Part shown: positions 8,685 through 15,045 of the stretch, in pieces
Position numbering within the stretch: position 1 is the first letter of the stretch
How the letters are laid out: every line of letters begins with the position of its first letter
Assembly: GCA_937974465.1 (NCBI GenBank)
Contig: CALJWY010000335.1
Span: 1 to 17,125, forward strand
Length of the DNA: 17,125 nucleotides
Source: an uncultured Lysobacterales bacterium
GTDB taxonomy: Bacteria; Pseudomonadota; Gammaproteobacteria; Xanthomonadales; SZUA-36
Reading direction: 5' to 3'
The notes under the pieces: model-generated
What the model saw: only the letters and a program-made list of their open reading frames with translations
Told to the model about the DNA's origin: nothing
Database searches by the model: none
Position numbers and translations under genes: made by a program

Positions 8685-9083
8685 ATGGGTATGATGTCAG
8701 AGTTCAAAAGTTTTGCCATGCGTGGAAACGTAGTCGATATGGCTGTCGGTATTGTGATTGGCGGTGCCTTTGGGAAGATCGTTTCCTCATTCGTCGCTGA
8801 TGTGCTAATGCCACCAATTGGTATGTTGATGGGCGGAGTTGATTTTAAAGATCTGTCCGTTGTAATACAGGAAGCGGCCGGAGATGTGGCTGCGGTGACT
8901 ATCAATTACGGCGCCTTTATTCAAACGGTTGTTGATTTCATCATCATAGCGTTTGCGATCTTTATGGTGATCAAAGCCATGAATAAAATGAAGAAAAAGG
9001 AAGAAGAAGCACCAGCGGCGCCACCCAAGCCATCTGCTGAAGTGGAGTTACTGACTGAGATTCGCGATTCCTTGAAAAGGTAA
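8685..9083 (+). CDS. mscL: Large-conductance mechanosensitive channel MscL
   Basis: The 132-residue protein matches the MscL family in length and order: the N-terminal amphipathic helix (MSEFKSFAMRGNVVDMAVG), the TM1 glycine-rich segment GIVIGGAFGKIVSS, DVLMPPIGML, a short periplasmic loop, TM2 around VVDFIIIAFAIFMVIKAMNK, then a basic segment (KMKKKEEE), a proline-rich linker and the C-terminal helix EVELLTEIRDSLKR. MscL opens as a homopentamer in the inner membrane to release solutes on hypo-osmotic shock. The open frame begins at 8649, but AAGGGAG at 8672-8678, 6 nt before ATG 8685, and family alignment favour 8685. The gene is single and ends at a strong terminator shared with the convergent dsb operon. 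Confidence 0.96.
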   Translation: MGMMSEFKSFAMRGNVVDMAVGIVIGGAFGKIVSSFVADVLMPPIGMLMGGVDFKDLSVVIQEAAGDVAAVTINYGAFIQTVVDFIIIAFAIFMVIKAMNKMKKKEEEAPAAPPKPSAEVELLTEIRDSLKR

Positions 9084-9104
9084 ATAATCGCTGATTTTGA
9101 TCTT

Positions 9105-9148
9105 ATAAAAGCCAGCCCCGCATACAAAATGCGGGGCCGGCCTTTTTA
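9105..9148. terminator. Bidirectional intrinsic terminator between mscL and the dsb operon
   Basis: GCCAGCCCCGCAT (9111-9123) pairs with ATGCGGGGCCGGC (9129-9141) around the loop ACAAA, with one A-C mismatch. CTTTTTA follows on the plus strand, and TAAAA precedes the stem, giving a T-run for the minus strand. It therefore serves both mscL and the convergent dsbA-like gene. Confidence 0.92.
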
Positions 9149-9180
9149 TACCTGATGAGTGGCCTGTTGGATGGCCTGTA

Positions 9181-9831
9181 TCAATACGATTCTTCCACGG
9201 CCTCTTTGACCAGTTGGCTTAATTGCTTGTAGCCAAAGCTCGGCATCGGGCGTCCGTTGACAAAAAACTCCGGGGTTGCCCTGACTTTCAGAGCCTGGCC
9301 GTCATTCACATCCTGTTGGATGGTCCTGGCCACTTCCGGCAGATTCATATCAATATCAAGTCTTGCGTGATCCATGGCGAGTCCGTTCATCAGACCACGA
9401 GCCCGCATCGGCTGGGCAACATGGCCGGAAGTCCAACGGCGCTGGTTGCTGAACAACATTTCCAGGGTTTCCCAGAACTTGCCCTGCAAGTGGGCGGCTT
9501 CCAGCAACTTGACCACCTGGTCAGAGCCCGCGTGCAAGGGAGCGTAACGCATCATTACCCTGACCTTTCCAGGATATTGATCAACCAGCTTTTTGACCAG
9601 CGGATAGAAATCGGCACAGGTTTCACAAGCCGGATCGAAAAATTCAACAATGGTTACCTTTGCGTCTTGCGGTCCTTTAACCGGCGCACCATCTCTTTCC
9701 AGTGCCTGCCGGTTCTTGTAAGTGGATTCGCCAAGCAGGGAGAGTTCCTGTTTCTGGTACAGGACCGCAGCGACAATAAATGCCAGTAAGATGATTGCCA
9801 GGCCGGAGATAAATAGAGTTTTGCGACTCAT
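9181..9831 (-). CDS. Membrane-anchored DsbA-family thiol-disulfide oxidoreductase
   Basis: The protein has 216 residues. Residues 5-25 form an uncleaved-looking N-terminal membrane helix, so the catalytic domain should face the periplasm. The thioredoxin-fold core begins at VTIVEFFDPACETC with the active-site pair Cys69 and Cys72 (CETC, rather than the CPHC of classical DsbA). The cis-proline loop is RATPEFFVNG with Pro187. The domain matches the DSBA-like / Thioredoxin_4 group that includes BdbD and DsbA relatives. The start ATG overlaps the dsbB stop by 4 nt (ATGA), so the pair is translationally coupled, and DsbB is the expected reoxidant. The active-site dipeptide Glu-Thr suggests a redox potential different from that of DsbA, but this cannot be read from sequence. 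Confidence 0.87.
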   Translation of the reverse strand: MSRKTLFISGLAIILLAFIVAAVLYQKQELSLLGESTYKNRQALERDGAPVKGPQDAKVTIVEFFDPACETCADFYPLVKKLVDQYPGKVRVMMRYAPLHAGSDQVVKLLEAAHLQGKFWETLEMLFSNQRRWTSGHVAQPMRARGLMNGLAMDHARLDIDMNLPEVARTIQQDVNDGQALKVRATPEFFVNGRPMPSFGYKQLSQLVKEAVEESY

Positions 9832-10271
9832 GATGATTCAATCCTATGAGTTAAATACAGCAAGATACCAATCAGGCTGAAAGTCAAAAAAGAGAGGGAG
9901 GGGATATTCAAAAATCCAAGCAGGGTGATATGGGTTTCGGAGCACGGTATACCCCCTACACACGGCTGGGCGCTTTCCGGAATGATCCCTGCGATAAGAA
10001 GTACCTGGAACAATGATATCAGCCAGCCTATTGCGGTCAGCCAACCCGCGAACCGAACGGCTTTAGGCTCATATGGAAACAGGCTCAAGGCAAGGATCAA
10101 GACCAGGGGATACATGGCGATGCGTTGATACCAACACAACTCACAGATGGGAACATCCATGATTTCGCTAAAAAAAAGGCTGCCCATGGTGGCAATGGTG
10201 ACCAGCACCCAGGCGAGAAAAAGCAACGGCCAGCCAGCCTGGATATTGGCTATGGAGCTAGAATTTTCCAC
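9828..10271 (-). CDS. dsbB: Disulfide bond formation protein DsbB/BdbC
   Basis: This 147-residue inner-membrane protein has four predicted helices (about 14-34, 52-66, 74-95, 115-142). It carries the two cysteine pairs of the family: CELCWYQR (Cys43, Cys46), just before the second helix, and PCVGGIPC (Cys104, Cys110) in the second periplasmic loop. DsbB passes electrons from DsbA-type partners to quinone. The short loop and overall length resemble BdbC-type members. The start codon is GTG, with only a weak purine-rich AGAGA upstream. The gene lies 29 nt after the outer-membrane protein gene and overlaps the DsbA-like gene, forming one operon with both. Confidence 0.92.
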   Translation of the reverse strand: MENSSSIANIQAGWPLLFLAWVLVTIATMGSLFFSEIMDVPICELCWYQRIAMYPLVLILALSLFPYEPKAVRFAGWLTAIGWLISLFQVLLIAGIIPESAQPCVGGIPCSETHITLLGFLNIPSLSFLTFSLIGILLYLTHRIESS

Positions 10272-10300
10272 GTCTGCTATCTCTTGAGTTGATATAAATA

Positions 10301-11221
10301 TTAGAAACGAAACTCAAATGTCGCGCCAAAAACTGCTGCCGGATCATAACTGCTTTCTTCAATGACGTCACCCAAAGCATCCTTGAGCTTGAGTTTTCCA
10401 GCAATTTCAACACCGGCAAAAACCGACAGGTTGAGCTTGGGGCTGGGGTCCAGCATGGCAGTAAACACCAATGGCAGAGATTGGTCACGGCCGACGCCGC
10501 CGGCTGCCACGCCCTGGTCGTCGAGACGGAATTCGATATCTTCATAACGACCGGCAATACCGAGCGTCCAATCTTCGTTCAGCTCATAACCCAGTGTCAG
10601 GCCCGGGCCCTGTGACGCAGCCAGCCCACGACCGGTGGAAAGACTCCAGCGGTCCGTGATGTTCCAGTCGATTGCGAGTATGGGGAAGAACTTGGTGCTC
10701 TCCTCCAGTCTTGAGAAAACACCGAAACCAGGCCCAATGGTCAGTGTGTCATTGATGCGCCATGCTGCGGCGGCCAGCAAGCCATAGGTTGTGCTGTCGC
10801 CGCTGCGGCTGCCTCTTTCGCCATCCATGCGGGCAGTGGGGATCAGGAAAACCGAGCCTTTGTCACCAATTCCAAAACGCCAGGTGACAGAAATGCGACT
10901 ATCTTCAATTTTATTCCAGGGCTCACCGCCACCCAGACCGGTCAGGTCGTTAAATGAATAGCTGGATCGGCCGCCCCCGATAGAAACTCCAATCGAATCC
11001 CGCATACTCCAGCCGTAGTCAAGACTGGCGCCAACGAAGCTTCGATCCATTGAAAAACCGCCGCTGCTGTCGGACAAATCCACCTCGGACTGATGTAGGC
11101 CGCCTCCTTCTATTTTGAAAACAAAACGACTGGGTGCCTGCGCCTGTGCCGTGAGAGGCATGACACAGATCATTGCAGAGGCCAGGATAAAATTCCTGAT
11201 GCTTAATCTTTCGTGGACCAT
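10301..11221 (-). CDS. Predicted outer-membrane beta-barrel protein
   Basis: The specific family is not recognised with certainty. From ATG 11221 the protein has 306 residues: a signal peptide (LSIRNFILASAMICVMPL, then TAQAQA as the likely cleavage region), then a mature part with alternating polar and aromatic strands, for example FVFKIEGGGLH, FVGASLDYGW, RISVTWRFGIG, FFPILAIDWNI and LGIAGRYEDIEFRL. It ends in AVFGATFEFRF, a C-terminal phenylalanine preceded by alternating aromatics, as in BAM-assembled barrels. A porin-like or DUF6268-type barrel is plausible. The open frame continues upstream to a TTG at 11251, but the ATG gives the better signal peptide; neither has a strong ribosome-binding site. 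It is the first gene of an operon with dsbB and the DsbA-like gene. The mature part has no cysteine, so it is not itself a disulfide substrate. Confidence 0.78.
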   Translation of the reverse strand: MVHERLSIRNFILASAMICVMPLTAQAQAPSRFVFKIEGGGLHQSEVDLSDSSGGFSMDRSFVGASLDYGWSMRDSIGVSIGGGRSSYSFNDLTGLGGGEPWNKIEDSRISVTWRFGIGDKGSVFLIPTARMDGERGSRSGDSTTYGLLAAAAWRINDTLTIGPGFGVFSRLEESTKFFPILAIDWNITDRWSLSTGRGLAASQGPGLTLGYELNEDWTLGIAGRYEDIEFRLDDQGVAAGGVGRDQSLPLVFTAMLDPSPKLNLSVFAGVEIAGKLKLKDALGDVIEESSYDPAAVFGATFEFRF

Positions 11222-11382
11222 TAAAGGCTTTAATCGATTGAAAAATAACAAAACTCCGGCTCCTGAGTGTAGGTAAAGGCGCCTAGCCTAACCGTTTGCG
11301 CGGCAAATGCCAAAATATTAGATGCAAATGACTGCTTTATTGCCGATTAAAGCAACACGCTCCGGTAAAAGCACTGGCGGCA

Positions 11383-11414
11383 AAGCAATCGATTGATTGC
11401 TTGATGCAGGTCAT
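11383..11414. promoter_or_regulatory. Palindrome and FNR-like box in the divergent intergenic region
   Basis: AAGCAATC (11383-11390) and GATTGCTT (11395-11402) form a perfect 8-bp inverted repeat around GATT. It overlaps TTGATGCAGGTCAT (11401-11414), which matches the FNR/Anr consensus TTGAT-N4-ATCAA at 8 of 10 positions. Both lie in the 312-nt gap between the beta-barrel gene and the small exported protein gene. The rest of that gap holds no gene that I can support and no convincing -10/-35 pair. Confidence 0.3.
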
Positions 11415-11533
11415 TCCGCCTTGTATTTGAATGTGATTGACTCACGGTAACGCTCTTAAGATTCAGCGTTAGCAGCCCAGTTCAAGATACAAGCCTGATA
11501 CCGACAGAGCGTAAGCAACCTGGAGGCACAGAA

Positions 11534-11872
11534 ATGAACAGGAAGGCCGTATTACTCACAGCATCTTGCCTATTGAGCGTAAGTGCGAACGCACTGGCGT
11601 GCGAATACAAGTCTGGTGAGACAAAGTTTCTGGATTACGCCAACTGTCGTTATGGCGAAGACAACATCGAGGTCATTAACCTGCCTGAGAGTTCTAACTG
11701 GGAGACCTGTATATATCATTTACAGGCCTTTCGACCGGAAAAACTGCTGGCGGTTACCAAGCAGGATGGCGACAAGGAAATGGCCAGCATCAATGACCGT
11801 TCCCAAATTGGAAACCCCTGCTACCTCACAAAGCAGCATTGTGATCAGGCTTTAGAGGCCTCAAAGCATTAA
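11534..11872 (+). CDS. Small exported cysteine-rich protein of unknown function
   Basis: I do not recognise the family. The 112-residue product has a clear signal peptide (basic MNRK, hydrophobic AVLLTASCLLSVSA, then NALA before Cys23). Cleavage would leave a mature protein of about 90 residues with five cysteines (23, 38, 59, 96, 103). ALAC is a poor lipobox because Ala replaces Leu at -3, so signal peptidase I is more likely than lipidation. A perfect GGAGG (11522-11526) lies 7 nt before the ATG, which strongly supports the start. It is divergent from the dsb operon and convergent with the MATE gene. The cysteine pattern makes it a possible client of the neighbouring DsbA/DsbB pair, but that is inference. 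Confidence 0.78.
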   Translation: MNRKAVLLTASCLLSVSANALACEYKSGETKFLDYANCRYGEDNIEVINLPESSNWETCIYHLQAFRPEKLLAVTKQDGDKEMASINDRSQIGNPCYLTKQHCDQALEASKH

Positions 11873-11890
11873 GGCAGACAGATTAGGCGC

Positions 11891-11924
11891 AAAACTGTGT
11901 GCCGGGTAAAGGCCGGCAACACAG
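11891..11924 (-). terminator. Intrinsic terminator of the ATPase-PepSY-MATE operon
   Basis: On the plus strand CTGTGTGCCGG (11895-11905) pairs with CCGGC-A-ACACAG (11913-11924), an 11-bp stem with one bulged A and a 7-nt loop. Read on the minus strand it is followed by TTTTG (11894-11890), and it lies 34 nt after the MATE stop. The T-run is short. In the plus direction no T-run follows, so it mainly suits the minus-strand operon. Confidence 0.62.
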
Positions 11925-11958
11925 CATCGCGGCTGGTCAGCCACAAAAAGATGGCAAC

Positions 11959-13299
11959 CTATTGGCGCGCAGCACTCGAGTCGATATGGCGTCTGAGCCA
12001 CAGGTATGCCATCAGGCCAACGGCCAGGTTGGCCAAGGTGCTGGCTGCAAACAGACCGTTCAGTCCAAACAGCCAACGCCCGGCAAAGGCCAGCGGCAAG
12101 AACACAAATATTACCCGGGTTGAAGAAATCATCACCCCCGGGAGCGGGCGTCCGGAACCGTTGAATCCCGCATTCACCGACATCACGATTCCGTAGGCAC
12201 CCCAGCTCCAGGAAACGATCCAGATGTACTGGGTGGCGACGGTTTGAATGGTCGCTGAATCTGTGAACAGGCTGGCCAGGTAGGGAGCCAGTAAACTCAT
12301 GCTTCCAGCAAGCAGCAGACCAAAGCCTAGACAAAAACGCATGATCAGCAAGCGGGCCTCGTGTAAACGATCAAACCGTTTGGCGCCGTAGTTCTGGCCG
12401 AAAAATGGGCTGGAAACTGCGGATAAGGCATAGAATGGAATCAATGCCATGGGCTCCAGGCGCATGGCGATGCCAAAGCCGGCAACCGCATCAACGCCAA
12501 AGCTTGCCAACATAGCGACGACTATAGCGCTGGACAGGGGAATGATGGCATTGGTGATCATGGCCGGGATGCCAATCTTCAACATATGCTTCCAGGAACT
12601 GAGTATGTCTGCGATTGGCGCGAAAACACTCGCGAATACCTGCAGTCGACGGTGCAAATGCCAAAGTGTAAATACCAGCATGATAGCGACGGAAACCAGT
12701 GTTGCGACTGCTGCCCCCTGGATTTCCAGGCGGGGAAAGCCCAGCCAGCCAAAAATGAACAGGGGATCAAGCGCCAAGTTAAGCAAGGCAGCGCTGGTAA
12801 TGATCTTGCTTTCAAGCAGGGCATTACCGCGTGCGCGGATAGACGCAAGACAGGTCCACAAGGCCACATCCATGGGCGCGACCCAATACCAGACTTTCAT
12901 ATAAGCGTTGATTTGCGGAAGCAGGTCAGCCGGTGCGCCCAGCAACCCAAAAACAGGCTCGATGGTTGCAAGGCCTATGAAGCACAATACCAGGGCACAC
13001 AGGGCCGCCAAAATCGCGGTATCTGTGGTCAGTCGTTTTGCCAGGGTTTGATTGTCCTTCCCCACGGCCCTGGACACGCAGGAAGCCGCGCCTGCTTCAA
13101 AACCGATGCCGATACCATACAGCAACCAGATCACCGGCAGCGTGAAGCCAATCGCAGCCAGCGGTGCATCACCCAGTTGACCGATAAAAAACAGGTCAAC
13201 CGCCTCAAAACTGAAAATGGCAACCAGGCCAAGTGCGAATGGAGTGCCCTGACGCCTCAGGTGTCCGCCAACCGGCCCCTTGGTCAGATCAATGGCCAC
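11959..13299 (-). CDS. MATE family efflux transporter
   Basis: The 446-residue protein has the length and twelve-helix pattern of MATE transporters. Family-like blocks are the early FSFEAVDLFFIGQLGDAPLA with an acidic residue in helix 1-2, GIGFEAGAASCVSRAVGKDN, the second-half GVDAVAGFGIAMRLEPMALIP, and FFGQNYGAKRFDRLHEA. It should exchange cations (Na+ or H+) for a drug-like or metabolite substrate across the inner membrane; the substrate is unknown. The start is GTG 13299, preceded by an AGGA-rich stretch (13307-13314), and it overlaps the ferredoxin-domain gene by 11 nt. It is the last gene of the copper-ATPase operon, followed by a hairpin terminator. Whether it serves that operon's function or is a passenger cannot be told. 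Confidence 0.93.
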   Translation of the reverse strand: MAIDLTKGPVGGHLRRQGTPFALGLVAIFSFEAVDLFFIGQLGDAPLAAIGFTLPVIWLLYGIGIGFEAGAASCVSRAVGKDNQTLAKRLTTDTAILAALCALVLCFIGLATIEPVFGLLGAPADLLPQINAYMKVWYWVAPMDVALWTCLASIRARGNALLESKIITSAALLNLALDPLFIFGWLGFPRLEIQGAAVATLVSVAIMLVFTLWHLHRRLQVFASVFAPIADILSSWKHMLKIGIPAMITNAIIPLSSAIVVAMLASFGVDAVAGFGIAMRLEPMALIPFYALSAVSSPFFGQNYGAKRFDRLHEARLLIMRFCLGFGLLLAGSMSLLAPYLASLFTDSATIQTVATQYIWIVSWSWGAYGIVMSVNAGFNGSGRPLPGVMISSTRVIFVFLPLAFAGRWLFGLNGLFAASTLANLAVGLMAYLWLRRHIDSSAARQ

Positions 13300-14317
13300 C
13301 TTCCAACGTCCTTTCCTTTAACATCAAGGTGATGTCGTGCTCTGCCTCGTGCTGACAGGCCAGCCTGAATCCTTTATTGCGTAGTGGTTTGGGTACTAAA
13401 CCCTGCTCAATGGATGTCTCAGGTGGCGGGTTTTCGGATACCACTTGAACCCTGCATTTGCCACACTCCCCGCCACCGCCGCAGATAGAAGGCAGGTTGA
13501 TATTGTGGGTGGCCAGGGACAGAAAGAGATTGCTTCCCTTTCTCAGGCTGATGATTTTAGGTTCCGCTAATGCAGGGTCGATCAAGGTGATTAAAACCTG
13601 CTCGCGTTGACCGGTAAGATTTAAAAAGTAGAAATCATGACGTGTAAAACTGCCGAACAACAATATAAAGCCGCTGAGCCCAAGCCATATCGAGATCAGT
13701 GACACGATAATTATCAGGATGTTGTTGAAATCCTGCCGCTCCTGATAATCCATGATGTGGAGCATCCAGAAAAAGTCCCTGACACGCCAATATTGATTGC
13801 GGCGCTCCAACACATCACCCGTTGATGCAGAGATGTAGATCGCTGTATCCGCTTCATCTGAGAATTGTACCTTCCAGTAAGGACCGGAATGATTGCGTGT
13901 CTCGAGGTCGGGAGCGATACCTGCAGACGTAGCGGTGATTGCGCCTTTGCCGGTGAAGTCCCGGCGGGCCAATTCTTCGGCGTCTGCCTGGTCGAATACG
14001 AGAATGGAACCATCGATTGCATTCACCAGTTTTTCGCCGTCACCGGCCCTGATCCTGTATACCGGTTGTTCGCGGACGACAGCCAGGTTGATCGCGAACG
14101 CATCAGCGGTAAGCGGACCAGGTAATTGATCGGCTTCCAGCAAAACGCCCGGCGGCAGTGGTATCGGGTTGGCGATGCCTGTGTTCATCCATTCGCGGCC
14201 GTTGACCTTGGCCGGGTCGAGTACGCTGATGACCAGGCCGCTGCTCAGCCACAACAGTACTTGCAGGCCGATAATCAAACCCACCCACTTATGAAGCTTT
14301 TTGAGAAACGACATCAT
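13289..14317 (-). CDS. PepSY membrane protein fused to a [2Fe-2S] ferredoxin domain
   Basis: The 342-residue protein has TM1 (about 11-31) after a basic N-terminus, a PepSY-type periplasmic region (about 32-197), TM2 (about 198-222) and a C-terminal plant-type ferredoxin domain (about 240-342). The cluster ligands are visible: LPSICGGGGECGKC gives Cys279, Cys285 and Cys288, and RLACQ gives Cys321, the spacing seen in NqrF-type ferredoxin domains. By positive-inside reasoning this domain faces the cytoplasm. His9 (LHKW) and His187 (MLHIMDYQER) flank the two helices and are shared with the preceding paralogue; they could bind heme. ATG 14317 overlaps the preceding stop by 4 nt; a longer open frame upstream to 14488 is a shadow of that gene. 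No NAD or flavin domain is present, so an electron donor must be separate. Confidence 0.88.
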   Translation of the reverse strand: MMSFLKKLHKWVGLIIGLQVLLWLSSGLVISVLDPAKVNGREWMNTGIANPIPLPPGVLLEADQLPGPLTADAFAINLAVVREQPVYRIRAGDGEKLVNAIDGSILVFDQADAEELARRDFTGKGAITATSAGIAPDLETRNHSGPYWKVQFSDEADTAIYISASTGDVLERRNQYWRVRDFFWMLHIMDYQERQDFNNILIIIVSLISIWLGLSGFILLFGSFTRHDFYFLNLTGQREQVLITLIDPALAEPKIISLRKGSNLFLSLATHNINLPSICGGGGECGKCRVQVVSENPPPETSIEQGLVPKPLRNKGFRLACQHEAEHDITLMLKERTLEGGH

Positions 14318-15045
14318 GGATTGGTTTCGCCCATGTTTTGCCGCTTTTTGCTGCGCCGCCCCGGAAAACTGTATACAAGCAACCATACACCGCTGATAGC
14401 GAAAATCAGGCCGGTGATCTGGGCCACTTTCAACAGGTTGTTGTGGGCATCTGCACGTTCCTGGTAATCCATGATGTGCAACATCCACAGGAAATCAAAA
14501 ATTCGCCAGAACTGGTGGCGACGGGTGGCCAGGGCACCTGAATACGGGTCGATATAAAAGCTGGTCGAATAACGGTCATCAAAATCAATACGCCACAAGG
14601 GCAGCCGTCGCGTTTGAATTTCCATGGGCGGGTCTGATTCAATCAACGTGGCGCGCACTATCCGGGCTTTGCCATTGAAATGATAGATCGCAATTTCTTT
14701 GGCGGTGTCTTCAGACAGTGGTGAAACAAGCTGCCCATTATGCGGATCGAACAAATACCGATCTTCAGCAGTGGAGACCGTGTAAAAAGTTTTACCCATA
14801 ACCGCTTGCAGGCCAATCTGCTTAGCCTCCGGGTAGTTGGTCTTTAAATCGTTAATGCTGAGCGTGGGTGAAGTCGGGATCTTGATGGCCTGCTGCATAT
14901 TTTTAACCAACGAATCACCATGGATAAAATCGATATCAACCACGACCATGTAGAGGCCGGAGGCCAGCCAGATCAAAATTTGCAAACCGACAAATAGCCC
15001 GAGCCATTTGTGCAGGTTGCGCGCAATGACAGCGCGTTTGAGCAC
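14314..15045 (-). CDS. PepSY-associated membrane protein
   Basis: The 243-residue protein has the same plan as the next gene without the ferredoxin part: basic N-terminus, LHKWLGLFVGLQILIWLASG (TM1, about 11-32), a PepSY-type periplasmic region, WRIFDFLWMLHIMDYQERAD, TM2 (about 206-228) and a short basic tail (RRSKKRQ). PepSY TM proteins include membrane ferric-siderophore reductases, and conserved histidines near the helices fit b-heme binding, but the function here is not established. The start is GTG 15045, overlapping the ATPase stop by 1 nt (TAGTG) with no clear ribosome-binding site, so translation is probably coupled. A neighbouring paralogue suggests the two arose by tandem duplication and may form a heterodimer. 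Confidence 0.87.
   Translation of the reverse strand: MLKRAVIARNLHKWLGLFVGLQILIWLASGLYMVVVDIDFIHGDSLVKNMQQAIKIPTSPTLSINDLKTNYPEAKQIGLQAVMGKTFYTVSTAEDRYLFDPHNGQLVSPLSEDTAKEIAIYHFNGKARIVRATLIESDPPMEIQTRRLPLWRIDFDDRYSTSFYIDPYSGALATRRHQFWRIFDFLWMLHIMDYQERADAHNNLLKVAQITGLIFAISGVWLLVYSFPGRRSKKRQNMGETNP

Noticed and set aside
11432..11446. TGTGA...TCACG resembling a CRP site
   Set aside because: The half-sites are separated by 5 nt rather than 6, so the dyad is out of register with the CRP consensus.
11861..12334. Minus-strand open frame overlapping the 3' end of the MATE gene in another frame
   Set aside because: It would suggest a frameshifted tail, but the MATE frame is complete to a normal end, and this product has no family resemblance.
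12586..13332. 248-codon plus-strand open frame opposite the MATE gene
   Set aside because: The product is rich in Gln, Arg and Cys and lacks any motif; the MATE frame has full membrane topology and operon overlap.
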